Below are positions 26,208 to 35,153 of a stretch of DNA of 64,000 nt, piece after piece (the first letter of the stretch is position 1; each line of letters opens with the position of its first letter). Source of the DNA: Synechococcus sp. WH 7803 (GTDB taxonomy: Bacteria > Cyanobacteriota > Cyanobacteriia > PCC-6307 > Cyanobiaceae). The notes below the pieces were generated by a model that worked only from the letters and a program-made list of their open reading frames with translations, was not told where the DNA came from and ran no database searches. Location of the stretch: assembly GCA_000063505.1 (NCBI GenBank), contig CT971583.1:496001-560000 (forward strand), given 5' to 3'. The translations under genes were made by a program, and so were the position numbers.

Positions 26208-27314
26208 GTGTACTGGTTGCCGGTGTTGGACCGTTCGTGGTGGTGGGTTTGGTCGGGCTGTCCCGGGATCGGTTTCACGCGGATGCGGCAGCTCGCCGAT
26301 TTGTCTTGCGAGCTGGCCTGTGGATTGGGCGATCTCTGGGATTGGCCTCTCTCCAGGTTTCACGAGGCTCTTGGCTGGCCGGATTCATTGCTTGACTCGC
26401 TGGCGCACTATCGCCAATCGTGGCGATCACCAGGCAGTGCCTCGGTTCCAGATCATGTTCTGCTGCCGATGGACGCACTCTGGCCAGCGTCCCTGAGCGA
26501 TCTGGATCGTCCGCCTCTTTCGCTGCAATGGTGTGGTCGCCGTGATCTTTGGCCCCTGCTCTCGAGGCGTCAGGCTGTTGCGGTCATCGGGACCCGTCGG
26601 CCGTCGGTGCATGGAGTGCGCATGGCCGAGGCGCTTGGGCGGTCTCTCGCTTCGGCTGGATGGCCGGTGGTGAGTGGGCTGGCTGAAGGCATTGATGCGG
26701 CCGTTCATCGGGCCTGTGTGCAAGCCAAGGGTGTGCCCGTTGGAGTCCTCGGTACTCCATTGCATCGGGCCTATCCCCAGGAGCATCGTGGCCTGCAGAT
26801 GTCTGTCGCAGAAACCGGTCTTCTGTTCACTGAGCTCAGGGATGATGCCAGGGTTCAACGATCAACCTTTGCCCTTAGGAATCGGTTGCTGGTGGCTGTT
26901 GCCAGGGCTGTGGTGATCGTTGAATGTCCCAAGAGCAGTGGTGCGCTGCATTCCGCGGCCATCGCCCAGTCGATGGGACTTCCGCTCTGGGTGGTTCCAG
27001 GCGACGCGATGCGTCACTCCGCACAGGGCAGCAATGCACTCCTGCAACGGCAAGCGTCCGCTCTGGTTGATCTCAGCGCATTCATCCATGCGCTGGGAAC
27101 CGGCCCCGTCCCCTCTCCGGACTCGGTGGGCAAGCCGATGCCACGAACACCGTCGACGGTGAAGCTGCTCCAGCAAGTCGACAACGGAGCCACTCTTGAG
27201 CAGATGGCGAGGAGTCTTCAGGACGATCCTCAGCACATCGCGCAGCAGTTGATGCAGTTAGAGCTGGATGGAGTTGTCACACCGATGCCCGGCCTGCGCT
27301 GGCGCTCCCTCTAG
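26208..27314 (+). CDS. dprA: DNA-processing protein DprA
   Basis: A 368-residue protein from a GTG at 26208. The Rossmann-like DprA fold is seen from ~105 to ~310 (VAVIGTRRPSVHGVRMAE, VVSGLAEGIDAAVHRAC, ALRNRLLVAVARAVVIVECP). A C-terminal winged-helix-like part (VKLLQQVDNGATLEQMARSL) follows. DprA loads RecA on incoming single-stranded DNA during transformation. With comF (15902) it shows that parts of the competence machinery persist here. Closely followed by prmC. Confidence 0.93.
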   Translation: MYWLPVLDRSWWWVWSGCPGIGFTRMRQLADLSCELACGLGDLWDWPLSRFHEALGWPDSLLDSLAHYRQSWRSPGSASVPDHVLLPMDALWPASLSDLDRPPLSLQWCGRRDLWPLLSRRQAVAVIGTRRPSVHGVRMAEALGRSLASAGWPVVSGLAEGIDAAVHRACVQAKGVPVGVLGTPLHRAYPQEHRGLQMSVAETGLLFTELRDDARVQRSTFALRNRLLVAVARAVVIVECPKSSGALHSAAIAQSMGLPLWVVPGDAMRHSAQGSNALLQRQASALVDLSAFIHALGTGPVPSPDSVGKPMPRTPSTVKLLQQVDNGATLEQMARSLQDDPQHIAQQLMQLELDGVVTPMPGLRWRSL

Positions 27315-27323
27315 GTTTTGCCC

Positions 27324-28223
27324 ATGCCAACAACGCGTTGTTCCGCGCAAGACCTGCTGGCCTGGCGCCAATCCCTGCTCATGCAAGGAGGCCGCGCTGT
27401 TGATTTTGACTGGCTGCTGATGATGCGCGGCGATCTCGGCTGGGCGGCTATGCAAAAGCTGCGCATCCTGCCGGAATCAACCGTTCATCTCGCCGCATCC
27501 CTCCATGACCTGGAGTTGTTGTGGCATCGACATGTCACCGAACACGTTCCCCTTCAGCATCTGGTGGGACGGTGTCCATGGCGAGATGTGGAGTTGCAGG
27601 TCAGCCCCGCTGCGTTGATTCCGCGCCAGGAGACTGAACTGCTGATTGATCTGGCCTTGCAGTGCCTGAAGCCCTCTGAGTCAGAGGCTCTCCCTCAGGC
27701 TGGAGTCTGGGCTGATCTCGGCACTGGCAGCGGCGCTTTAGCGGTCGCGCTCGCCCGATCCTTGCCTGGTTGGGAGGGGCATGCCGTTGATCTCAGCGCC
27801 GAGGCTCTTGAACTGGCGCGAGCCAATCTCCGATCACTCGCGCCTTCGCCTTGCTGGACGTTGCATCAGGGCAGCTGGTGGGAGCCCCTGGAGCCCTGGT
27901 GGGGCACCGTGCACCTGGTGGTTTCGAACCCTCCGTACATTCCTCGTGTTCAGGTGCAGGGGCTCGAGCCGGTGGTTCGCGATCATGAACCCCATCTCGC
28001 CCTCTCAGGCGGTGATGACGGGCTGGACTGTTGCCGGGCTCTTATTTCTGGCGCCCCGAGGGCTCTGGCTCCAGGGGGATGGCTCTTGCTGGAGCATCAC
28101 CATGACCAGAGCGAAGCTGTTTTGGTGCTGCTGCGCGATGCAGGCCTCGAGGCTGTTCAGGCCCGTCCTGACCTTCAGGGCGTGATGCGTTTCGCCTTGG
28201 CGCGGCGTCCCTTGCGAAGGTGA
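27324..28223 (+). CDS. prmC: Peptide chain release factor glutamine methyltransferase
   Basis: A 299-residue PrmC/HemK. It contains the N-terminal helical domain, the SAM-binding motif DLGTGSGALAVALARSL (~133-149) and the catalytic NPPYIPR (~202-208). It methylates the GGQ glutamine of release factors RF1/RF2. The ATG at 27324 is preferred to an in-frame TTG two codons earlier. It starts 9 nt after the dprA stop. The next gene begins at or just after its stop, so translation may be coupled. Confidence 0.93.
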   Translation: MPTTRCSAQDLLAWRQSLLMQGGRAVDFDWLLMMRGDLGWAAMQKLRILPESTVHLAASLHDLELLWHRHVTEHVPLQHLVGRCPWRDVELQVSPAALIPRQETELLIDLALQCLKPSESEALPQAGVWADLGTGSGALAVALARSLPGWEGHAVDLSAEALELARANLRSLAPSPCWTLHQGSWWEPLEPWWGTVHLVVSNPPYIPRVQVQGLEPVVRDHEPHLALSGGDDGLDCCRALISGAPRALAPGGWLLLEHHHDQSEAVLVLLRDAGLEAVQARPDLQGVMRFALARRPLRR

Positions 28224-28237
28224 GGTCTTTCCAGGCG

Positions 28238-28843
28238 ATGGTCATGACGCCTCTGGGTGAACGACTGATGGCAGTGGATCAGATTGCGGATTACCTCCGC
28301 GGCGGGGGCGCTGCACTTTTGCCGACGGATACGCTGCCGGCGTTGGCCTGTACTCCGTCCTCAGCCGCTCAGATCTGGACGTTGAAACAACGTCCCCAGG
28401 ACAAACCGTTGATCCTGATGGCAGCTGAGGCTGTCGAGCTCCTCGACCTCACCACGCACATCGCCAAGCTGGATGCTCTTCCCCTAGCCGAGCGTTATTG
28501 GCCGGGCCCGCTCACGCTGGTTCTGCCTGCGGCGGGGGCGTTGGTGAATCACCTCAATCCCGGCCAAGACTCCCTTGGCATGAGGATTCCTGCTTGTGCA
28601 GCGACCCGATCTCTGCTGGCCCGGAGCGGTCCTTTGGCCACTACGAGCGCCAATCGATCCGGTGCTCCTCCCAGTTGCAGCGCTGAGCAGGCGGCAGCGG
28701 CGTTCTCCGGTCTGCCCCTGCTCGGTCCTTTGCCTTGGCCCCAACCTTCGGGTTTGGCCAGCACCGTTTTGAAATGGACGTCTCCGGGGTGCTGGCAGAT
28801 GCTTCGTCAGGGCGCTGTGATGGTTCCAGACGGCAGCGCTTAA
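28238..28843 (+). CDS. YrdC/Sua5-family protein (threonylcarbamoyl-AMP synthase type)
   Basis: About 201 residues from ATG 28238. The YrdC domain includes GGGAALLPTDTLPALACT (~22-39), a LKQRPQDKPLILM signature with basic residues for ATP/RNA, and ARSGPLATTSANRSGAP near ~140. TsaC/YrdC makes threonylcarbamoyl-AMP for t6A37 modification of tRNA. Several starts are possible: GTG 28220 overlapping prmC (GTGA), ATG 28238, 28244 or 28268. A paralogous YrdC-like protein of other function cannot be excluded. Confidence 0.85.
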   Translation: MVMTPLGERLMAVDQIADYLRGGGAALLPTDTLPALACTPSSAAQIWTLKQRPQDKPLILMAAEAVELLDLTTHIAKLDALPLAERYWPGPLTLVLPAAGALVNHLNPGQDSLGMRIPACAATRSLLARSGPLATTSANRSGAPPSCSAEQAAAAFSGLPLLGPLPWPQPSGLASTVLKWTSPGCWQMLRQGAVMVPDGSA

Positions 28844-28847
28844 CGCG

Positions 28848-29012
28848 ATGATCTGGCTGATAGCGGTTGTGCTGTTTCTCCAGACGGCTTTTCACTGGCT
28901 TCTCGAGCCGGTGATTCGTCTCCTCACGCCGGTGTTCGAGCTCAACGTGCTGCCTTGGCTGTTTGCACTGACGGGGCTGTGGCTTCTGGCCGGCCACCGT
29001 GATCGCGCCTGA
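28848..29012 (+). CDS. 54-aa membrane protein
   Basis: A small protein with two hydrophobic helices (MIWLIAVVLFLQTAFHWLL at 1-19 and LNVLPWLFALTGLWLLAGH at ~32-50) joined by EPVIRLLTPVFE. The ATG lies 4 nt after the YrdC-gene stop and the ORF ends 18 nt before the tRNA-Thr 3' end on the other strand. No family recognised. The membrane pattern, tight spacing and ATG/TGA frame support a real gene. Confidence 0.6.
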   Translation: MIWLIAVVLFLQTAFHWLLEPVIRLLTPVFELNVLPWLFALTGLWLLAGHRDRA

Positions 29013-29030
29013 GATGTGTTCTTTCGTCGA

Positions 29031-29102
29031 AGCCGGCTGACGGATTTGAACCGACGGCCTTCGCTTTACAAAAGCGCTGCTCTACCACTGAGCTAAGCCG
29101 GC
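29031..29102 (-). tRNA. tRNA-Thr (TGT)
   Basis: A 72-nt cloverleaf: acceptor GCCGGCT with AGCCGGC, D arm AGCTCAGTGGTAGAGC, anticodon loop TTTGTAA (anticodon TGT), and T loop TTCAAAT. CCA is not encoded. Its first ~10 bases overlap the 3' end of the LuxR-type gene. Confidence 0.95.
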
Positions 29103-29338
29103 ATGGGGGGAAGTTTACTGATGGGTTGGCCATGGAGCGCTCTTGTTTGCTTCTGCCACCAAAGAACCAGTTCCAAGCGAGAGCGGCAGCCTGTTTTCAT
29201 GAGCGCATGGCTGACATGACTCTCGATGGTTCGGATGCTGACCATCGAGGTTTGAGCCATGGCTTTGTTGCTCATGCCGTGGCTCAGAAGCTGAATCACA
29301 TTGATCTCGGCCTGGGTGAGGTTGGCTGAATGGGCCAT
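29093..29338 (-). CDS. Small LuxR-type HTH regulator
   Basis: An 81-residue protein from ATG 29338; a TTG at 29377 that overlaps the minE stop would add 13 residues. It is only a LuxR/FixJ-type DNA-binding domain: LTQAEINVIQLLSHGMSNK, then SIRTIESHVSHALMKTGCRS. There is no receiver or sensor domain. It lies downstream of minE. Its stop codon lies inside the tRNA-Thr gene, a 10-base overlap. Targets unknown; PedR-like single-domain regulators are known in cyanobacteria. Confidence 0.8.
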   Translation of the reverse strand: MAHSANLTQAEINVIQLLSHGMSNKAMAQTSMVSIRTIESHVSHALMKTGCRSRLELVLWWQKQTRALHGQPISKLPPMPA

Positions 29339-29373
29339 TCCGTTGGGTCTCGCTGTTGCGAGGGTTCCACGGT

Positions 29374-29655
29374 TCAACTGCCAGGTTTTGAAGAGGCCAT
29401 GGATCGTCTGATCGGCAGATTGGCCACAAGCGCGGTGACACGATCTTCCGTCTCAAGCGTGACATCACCCTCTTCCAGGTCGATATCCACGTATTTGGCT
29501 ACAACCTCGAAAATTTCCCGGCGCATCTGATCCAGCAGCTCTGGGCTCAGATCGCTGCGATCGTGAGCCAGCACAAGCTGAAGGCGTTCCCTGGCCGTGG
29601 TGGCACTGGCCGGCTGGCGACCAAGAATTCGATCCAGAAGGTCCTGAAGAGTCAT
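29374..29655 (-). CDS. minE: Cell division topological specificity factor MinE
   Basis: A 93-residue MinE. The N-terminal anti-MinCD part contains [20 protein letters not shown] (~21-40), followed by the dimerisation domain ([20 protein letters not shown]). It stimulates MinD ATPase and drives the oscillation that places the division site. It follows minD after 5 nt in the minC-minD-minE order. Confidence 0.95.
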   Translation of the reverse strand: MTLQDLLDRILGRQPASATTARERLQLVLAHDRSDLSPELLDQMRREIFEVVAKYVDIDLEEGDVTLETEDRVTALVANLPIRRSMASSKPGS

Positions 29656-29660
29656 GGCGT

Positions 29661-30476
29661 TCAGAAGATCTTGGTTTGCATCAGTCGGCGAACCTTGGCA
29701 CGCAGTCCTGTTCGCCCTTCCCGTGCGGGATCCATCAGTGGCACGTCCTCACCTTGCAGGCGACGCGCAATGTGGGTGTAGGCCTTCGCTGCAGGAGAGG
29801 CGCTGCCGTTGAGAGTGAGTGGTTCACCGCGGTTCGTGCTCACGATCACTTGCTCATCCTCGAGCACCAGTCCCAGCAAAGGGAGAGCAAGGATGTCGGT
29901 GACATCGTCGACAGCAAGCATCTCTTGGTTCGCCATCATCCGAGGGCGCACCCGATTGAGAACGAGCTGCACCGGGGCGACCCCCCGCGTGTTCAACAGA
30001 CCGATGACGCGGTCAGCATCCCGCACCGCAGAAACTTCGGGAGTGGTGATCACGATCGCCTCCTTGGCGGCCGCCGCAGCATTCTTGAACCCGTCTTCGA
30101 TTCCAGCAGGACAATCGATCAGGACGTAGTCGAACCGTTCAGACAGCATGCTGACGATGGCCTGCATGTCCTCGGGCTTTAACCACTCGAGCATCCGTGG
30201 GTTGCCGGCGGGCAGCAGGGCGAGATTCGACTCCTGCTTGTGCTTCACCAAGGCCTGATCCAGGCGGCACGTTTCTGCCAGCACTTCCTGAGCTGTGTAC
30301 ACGATCCTGTTTTCCAGGCCGAGCAACAGGTCAAGGTTGCGCAGTCCGAAATCAGCATCCAGCACCACCGTGCGTGCACCCTGCCTGGCGAGGGCGATGC
30401 CGAGATTGGCGGTCAGCGTCGTTTTGCCAACGCCGCCTTTGCCTGAGCAGATCAGGATCGTTCGCGAAATCGTCAC
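29661..30476 (-). CDS. minD: Septum site-determining ATPase MinD
   Basis: A 271-residue MinD with the deviant Walker [16 protein letters not shown] (~11-25), switch regions [19 protein letters not shown] and [12 protein letters not shown], and a basic C-terminal amphipathic helix ([15 protein letters not shown]) that binds the membrane. It recruits MinC and is controlled by MinE. The minC stop precedes its start by 33 nt. Confidence 0.97.
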   Translation of the reverse strand: MTISRTILICSGKGGVGKTTLTANLGIALARQGARTVVLDADFGLRNLDLLLGLENRIVYTAQEVLAETCRLDQALVKHKQESNLALLPAGNPRMLEWLKPEDMQAIVSMLSERFDYVLIDCPAGIEDGFKNAAAAAKEAIVITTPEVSAVRDADRVIGLLNTRGVAPVQLVLNRVRPRMMANQEMLAVDDVTDILALPLLGLVLEDEQVIVSTNRGEPLTLNGSASPAAKAYTHIARRLQGEDVPLMDPAREGRTGLRAKVRRLMQTKIF

Positions 30477-30509
30477 GGGGTCCCGTTTGGTGCGGTCACA
30501 TTAATGGCT

Positions 30510-31211
30510 TCAACCGGCTGAAAAACTTTTCCGCTGATTCGTTTGATCATCCAGGAAGGGAGGCTGGGCCGGTTCGATGGCGATGTCCCCATCGCGAATG
30601 CAAGCCTGTTCCGCCTGTCCGGGCCATGGAGGTTCCTCGGGCCCACGGGCCACAAGATCGGCGATGCGCAGCTGCAACGGCCTCAGCTGCAACGCGATGA
30701 TCCGAGCCGACGGAGATCCGGCGGCCCCGGCATGGGCGCGTCCGCGCAAGCGACCCCAAACGTAAACATCTCCTTTGGCTGTGACCGAGGCTCCTGGGTT
30801 CACATCGCCGATGATCAGCGCATGCCCCTCGCTGTTGAACTGATCCCCGGCTCGAAGTGTTCCCCTGTGAATTCTCAGGTCTCCGCGCCTGTCGGTGCTG
30901 TCGGTGTCTCCGTTGTCCTTTCCGGATTCCTGAATTGGCCTGTGGCTGCTAGGAAAGCCAAGAGCAGCGGCTCCGATCTGTGTTGTGGCGCAGTGGGTGA
31001 TGACCTGCTGCACTGTGTAACCCTCGCGTGCAAGCGCATCCATGAGTTCAGTGAGCTCTCGGCAACCCATCGACCAGTCACCCAAGTGGAGGTCAACGGA
31101 TCCTGCCGCTAGAAACTCACGTTGATCAGGGAGCCACTGACGCCAGTCACAGCTGCGCTGGGGCGGCAGGATCAGGACACGTCGGGCCCGAGCACGGGAC
31201 GCAGCATTCAT
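30510..31211 (-). CDS. minC: Septum site-determining protein MinC
   Basis: A 233-residue MinC. Residues 1-110 form the N-terminal FtsZ-inhibiting domain. Residues ~120-215 form the C-terminal beta-helix with HRGTLRAGDQFNSEGHALII and GDVNPGASVTAKGDVYVWG, which binds MinD. A short linker of Asp/Thr/Arg lies between. It is first in the minCDE operon and 9 nt downstream of the HD-domain gene, so may be cotranscribed with it. Confidence 0.93.
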   Translation of the reverse strand: MNAASRARARRVLILPPQRSCDWRQWLPDQREFLAAGSVDLHLGDWSMGCRELTELMDALAREGYTVQQVITHCATTQIGAAALGFPSSHRPIQESGKDNGDTDSTDRRGDLRIHRGTLRAGDQFNSEGHALIIGDVNPGASVTAKGDVYVWGRLRGRAHAGAAGSPSARIIALQLRPLQLRIADLVARGPEEPPWPGQAEQACIRDGDIAIEPAQPPFLDDQTNQRKSFSAG

Positions 31212-31220
31212 GGCCAGACG

Positions 31221-32483
31221 TTACCCCTGAGAAAGACGAACTTCTCGTCTCATCGTTGCCTTGAGTTCGGCGGCGATGTCTGGGGGGTGGATCAACCAGG
31301 CCGATTCTGCCGGTGTGGCCAGGCTGTTCACGAGTGCCGACTCCTGTTCAAGGGCCTGAAGGTTATGTCCATCCCAGAGCCGTAGACCTCCCCTGTAGGG
31401 GTGGTAGCCGTGGAGCTGATGCTGTCGAAGCCCGCAGCAGTAGCTGGGGTCAAGTCCGGCTGATTCCGACATCGTCTGTGCTGCAGCAAGCAGTTCCAGT
31501 CGATCGGAGGTTTGCAGTGAGCTCACATCCAGCGCTTTGAGCAGCCGGCGATTGAGAAAGCGATCGCACAGGCTTGCCAGGGGGGCGGGCGCTTCGGCTT
31601 GCCAGCGCTGCAGGTGATAGCCGACGCGCAGGTCGTCATTGGCGAGGTAGGTCTCAAGATCAAGCCGTTCGCACCCCCACAGCCAACGACGCATGGTGGA
31701 GTCCGCCCAGACGTGATCAGGGCCGAGATGGCGCGCTTCTTGAATGAGGCGCTCCAGCAGCCAGTTGCACATCACGTTCAAGCGGTGGTTGTAAACGCTG
31801 CGATACATCAGGTTGCGAACCACCAAGTAGTGCTCCACGGCCATCAATCCCTTGGGATGAATGGCCAGCTCTCCGTCAGGAGCAAGGGTCATGGCCGCAA
31901 GAATGCGGTCGAGGTCAAGCTGCCCATAGCGGGCGCCCGTGCTGTAACTGTCCCTCAGCAGATAGTCGAGACGATCACAATCCAGCTGGCTGCTGACCAG
32001 GGATTTGATCACCCCCCGTTCCGCCTGACCACGTTCGAGGAGATCCGCCACTGCATCAGCGGTCCCGGGCGCGTAGTGCTCCAGGGAATCTCGAATCTGA
32101 GCATGCTCCCGGATCACCCGTGCCGACCACTGCTCGTGGTGGGTGCCGAACATCTCTTCCCCGGTGTGGCTCAGCGGGGCATGTCCCAAGTCGTGCAGCA
32201 GGGCGGCGCCATAAAGAACACCCCGTTGCTGCTCGAGGGCTGGATCCTGCCTTTTGAGCTTTTCCATCGCCCGCCGGGCAATGGAAAACACCCCAAGGGA
32301 ATGGGTGAATCGGCTTGATTCGGCTCCATGGAAGGTGAGAAACGCAGGCCCGAGCTGCCGAATTCGGCGCAAGCGTTGGAACGGCGCTGAATCCACGAGC
32401 GAGAGCACCATGGCTTCCGCTGGATCGCTTGCATCGAGGCTGATGCCTCGATGCAACGGGTCGTGGTACGTCCGGGATGCCAT
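31221..32483 (-). CDS. HD-domain phosphohydrolase (dGTPase-like)
   Basis: A 420-residue cytosolic protein. The HD motif is clear: RFTHSLGVFSIARRAMEKL (~56-75), then HDLGHAPLSHTGE (~95-107) and CDRLDYLLRDSY (~168-179). The group includes YpgQ/YdhJ-like dGTPases and (p)ppGpp-type hydrolases; substrate unknown. The N-terminus (DPLHRGISLDASDP) matches this family. It overlaps the Ctp protease stop by one base at 32483, so the two are probably coupled. Confidence 0.85.
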   Translation of the reverse strand: MASRTYHDPLHRGISLDASDPAEAMVLSLVDSAPFQRLRRIRQLGPAFLTFHGAESSRFTHSLGVFSIARRAMEKLKRQDPALEQQRGVLYGAALLHDLGHAPLSHTGEEMFGTHHEQWSARVIREHAQIRDSLEHYAPGTADAVADLLERGQAERGVIKSLVSSQLDCDRLDYLLRDSYSTGARYGQLDLDRILAAMTLAPDGELAIHPKGLMAVEHYLVVRNLMYRSVYNHRLNVMCNWLLERLIQEARHLGPDHVWADSTMRRWLWGCERLDLETYLANDDLRVGYHLQRWQAEAPAPLASLCDRFLNRRLLKALDVSSLQTSDRLELLAAAQTMSESAGLDPSYCCGLRQHQLHGYHPYRGGLRLWDGHNLQALEQESALVNSLATPAESAWLIHPPDIAAELKATMRREVRLSQG

Positions 32484-33757
32484 TAGGTCGGGTCCGGTGC
32501 CAGGTCCGTGCTCTCCAACGGCTGGGACTGATCGCCTGGATGGTCTTGTTCGATCAGCGCCTGAAGCACCCGCTCGGCGTCATTCAGCCAGCGATCGCCA
32601 TCTCCCCCGGGGTTGAGCGGCTCCGGTTGGTCCAAAATCCGATCGGGTTGGATGCCCTGCCCTTGGATATCCCGTCCGCTCGGGGTGAGGTAACCCGCCA
32701 CCGTGACAGCGAGACCGCTGCCATCGCTCAGGTTCGTGAGGGTCTGAATCAGTCCCTTGCCGAAGGTTTTGTCGCCAAGCAGTAGGGAACGATCATCGTC
32801 CTGGAGTGCGCCAGCGAGGATTTCGCTGGCGCTTGCGGTTCCACTGTTGACCAGGGTCACCATGGGCCCGCTGTACAGCTCCCCAGCGCCAGCCTGAATG
32901 GGGTCGGCAATGCCGTCGCGATTGCGTGTTTCCACGATCGGCTCCTGATCTAGGAACACATCAGCCACAGCCAGACCTGCACTCACCAACCCCCCGGAGT
33001 TGTTGCGGAGATCGAGCACGAGCCCCTCAACGTTCTTGTCAGAAAGCTCCTCAAGCGCTTCCCTCACCTGAGCAGGAACGCCTTCACTGAACTGCGTGAT
33101 GCGCAGGTAGCCAAGGGTGTGCGCATCGCTGCGCAGGCGGCGTGTTCTCACAGGCCGCAGGTCAATGGTTCGTCGTTCCAGGCTGATCTCTTCGGGTTGG
33201 CCCTGGGGGGGCACCAATGTCACCAACACCTGGCTGCCCACGGCTCCCCGAAGACGCGCTGCGGTCGCTTCGAGCCCAAGAGCCTCGACCCGTTCGCCAT
33301 CCACTTCAAGGATCTCTGTCCCGCTCACAACGCCGGCATCGGCCGCCGGTGAGCCCTCGAGTGGGGCAATCACGACGATGGAGTCTCCGTTCGCTGGATG
33401 TCCGAGCTGCAAGCCCACGCCACTGAGACTTCCTTCATTGCTGGCTTTCATCACCGTGTAGTCCTCAGGCCTTAGCAAGCGTGTGTAGGGGTCATTCAGA
33501 GGCAGCAGCATGGTTTCGATCGCGCTGTATGCCTGCTCACTGGTTTCGATGGTGTTTTCCAGGGCTTTCTGACGCAGCCGCTTCCAGCGGATCGTCTCGA
33601 ACACTTCGGGGTCGACATAGCTTTGATTCACAAGACGCCAGCTCTCCACCACCAGCTGCTGCGCGTCGTTGAGGGCGAGGGCCTGAGGCACACACAGCAG
33701 GGTGACCAGGATGCCGATGAACAACCCAGATGCAAGGCGCTGCAATCGTTCTGTCAT
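32483..33757 (-). CDS. Carboxyl-terminal processing protease
   Basis: A 424-residue S41A protease from ATG 33757 (MTERLQRLASGLF...), which gives a proper signal peptide (FIGILVTLLCVPQALA). The longer frame upstream has no export signal. It has a PDZ domain (~65-150, GVGLQLGHPANGDSIVVIAP) and a catalytic core with Ser in GTASASEI and Lys in GDKTFGKGLIQT. CtpA matures PSII D1 by cutting its C-terminus in the lumen; CtpB and CtpC paralogues exist, so which one this is stays open. Confidence 0.9.
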   Translation of the reverse strand: MTERLQRLASGLFIGILVTLLCVPQALALNDAQQLVVESWRLVNQSYVDPEVFETIRWKRLRQKALENTIETSEQAYSAIETMLLPLNDPYTRLLRPEDYTVMKASNEGSLSGVGLQLGHPANGDSIVVIAPLEGSPAADAGVVSGTEILEVDGERVEALGLEATAARLRGAVGSQVLVTLVPPQGQPEEISLERRTIDLRPVRTRRLRSDAHTLGYLRITQFSEGVPAQVREALEELSDKNVEGLVLDLRNNSGGLVSAGLAVADVFLDQEPIVETRNRDGIADPIQAGAGELYSGPMVTLVNSGTASASEILAGALQDDDRSLLLGDKTFGKGLIQTLTNLSDGSGLAVTVAGYLTPSGRDIQGQGIQPDRILDQPEPLNPGGDGDRWLNDAERVLQALIEQDHPGDQSQPLESTDLAPDPT

Positions 33758-33845
33758 GCTGTTAACAGTCGGCAACATTGGCCTCATTCTTGCGCCTCTA
33801 CCAAAGTGTCGCCGGTAGACTCTCGCAATCCAAGCTCGCAATTGA

Positions 33846-34502
33846 ATGGCGAACTCCTCACCCGTCTACGACTGGTTCCAGGAACGTCTTGAAATCCAGG
33901 ACATTGCTGACGACATCAGCAGCAAGTACGTGCCCCCGCACGTCAACATTTTTTATTGCCTGGGTGGCATCACGTTGGTTTGCTTCCTGATCCAGTTCGC
34001 TACTGGGTTCGCGATGACCTTCTACTACAAGCCCACCGTTGCTGAGGCTTACAGCTCTGTTCAGTATTTGATGACTGACGTGAGCTTCGGTTGGTTGATC
34101 CGCTCGGTGCATCGCTGGAGCGCCTCAATGATGGTGCTGATGCTGATTCTTCACGTGTTTCGGGTCTATCTCACCGGAGGCTTCAAGCGTCCTCGTGAGC
34201 TCACCTGGGTCACCGGTGTGACGATGGCTGTGATCACTGTGTCTTTTGGAGTCACCGGCTATTCCCTCCCTTGGGATCAAGTTGGTTACTGGGCCGTGAA
34301 AATCGTGTCTGGTGTGCCAGCTGCCATTCCAGTGGTGGGAGACTTCATGGTCGAGCTTCTGCGTGGTGGTGAGAGTGTTGGGCAATCAACGCTCACTCGC
34401 TTCTACAGCCTCCATACCTTCGTGATGCCCTGGTTGCTCGCGGTGTTCATGCTCATGCACTTCCTGATGATCCGGAAGCAGGGCATTTCCGGTCCGTTGT
34501 GA
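33846..34502 (+). CDS. petB: Cytochrome b6
   Basis: A 218-residue cytochrome b6 with four membrane helices. Visible are [20 protein letters not shown], Cys38 (FYCLGGITL), which should hold heme c_n, and the heme b histidines ([37 protein letters not shown]). It carries electrons across the thylakoid in the cytochrome b6f complex. It is followed by petD after 74 nt, with the petB-petD terminator at 35085-35113. Confidence 0.98.
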   Translation: MANSSPVYDWFQERLEIQDIADDISSKYVPPHVNIFYCLGGITLVCFLIQFATGFAMTFYYKPTVAEAYSSVQYLMTDVSFGWLIRSVHRWSASMMVLMLILHVFRVYLTGGFKRPRELTWVTGVTMAVITVSFGVTGYSLPWDQVGYWAVKIVSGVPAAIPVVGDFMVELLRGGESVGQSTLTRFYSLHTFVMPWLLAVFMLMHFLMIRKQGISGPL

Positions 34503-34576
34503 TCCGTTTCAGTCTCTGATTGCTTTTGATCAGAAAATTCAGGTCTGTCTAAGGTCTTTTCATCTCCAGCTGATCC

Positions 34577-35059
34577 ATGCACATTCTCAAGAAGCCGGAT
34601 CTTTCTGATCCCAAGATGCGTGCCAAGCTCGCCAAGGGCATGGGGCACAACTACTACGGAGAGCCGGCTTGGCCGAATGATCTCCTCTACATCTTCCCTG
34701 TCGTCATCCTCGGAACCATCGCTTGTGTGGTGGGTCTTGCGGTTCTCGACCCAGCAATGCTGGGCGATAAGGCTGATCCCTTTGCCACTCCTCTGGAAAT
34801 TCTTCCTGAGTGGTATCTCTACCCGGTCTTCCAGATCCTGCGCGTTGTTCCCAACAAGCTGCTTGGGATCGCTTTGCAGACTCTGATTCCTCTGGGTCTG
34901 ATGCTTGTTCCCTTCATCGAGAGCTTCAACAAGTTCCAGAATCCGTTCCGCCGTCCAGTGGCCATGGCTGTGTTTCTCTTCGGAACCGTCACCACGATTT
35001 ATCTCGGCATCGGTGCTGCTCTCCCCATCGACAAATCACTCACTCTGGGACTCTTCTGA
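34577..35059 (+). CDS. petD: Cytochrome b6f subunit IV
   Basis: A 160-residue subunit IV with three membrane helices. Start [20 protein letters not shown], the quinol-site PEWY motif ([15 protein letters not shown], ~75-90), then [15 protein letters not shown] are all typical. It forms the Qo site with petB. It is the last gene of the petBD operon and ends at a strong terminator. Confidence 0.98.
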   Translation: MHILKKPDLSDPKMRAKLAKGMGHNYYGEPAWPNDLLYIFPVVILGTIACVVGLAVLDPAMLGDKADPFATPLEILPEWYLYPVFQILRVVPNKLLGIALQTLIPLGLMLVPFIESFNKFQNPFRRPVAMAVFLFGTVTTIYLGIGAALPIDKSLTLGLF

Positions 35060-35084
35060 TCCCATTAACGATTGCATTGATTTC

Positions 35085-35113
35085 AAAGCCCGGTACAAGA
35101 CCGGGCTTTTTTT
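35085..35113 (+). terminator. Terminator of petBD
   Basis: A 10-bp stem AAAGCCCGGT/ACCGGGCTTT with a 5-nt loop is followed by T residues to 35113. It lies 26 nt after the petD stop. Confidence 0.93.
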
Positions 35114-35153
35114 GTGAGTGCGATCACTGTCTGGGTGTTATCGGTTGCTTCAG

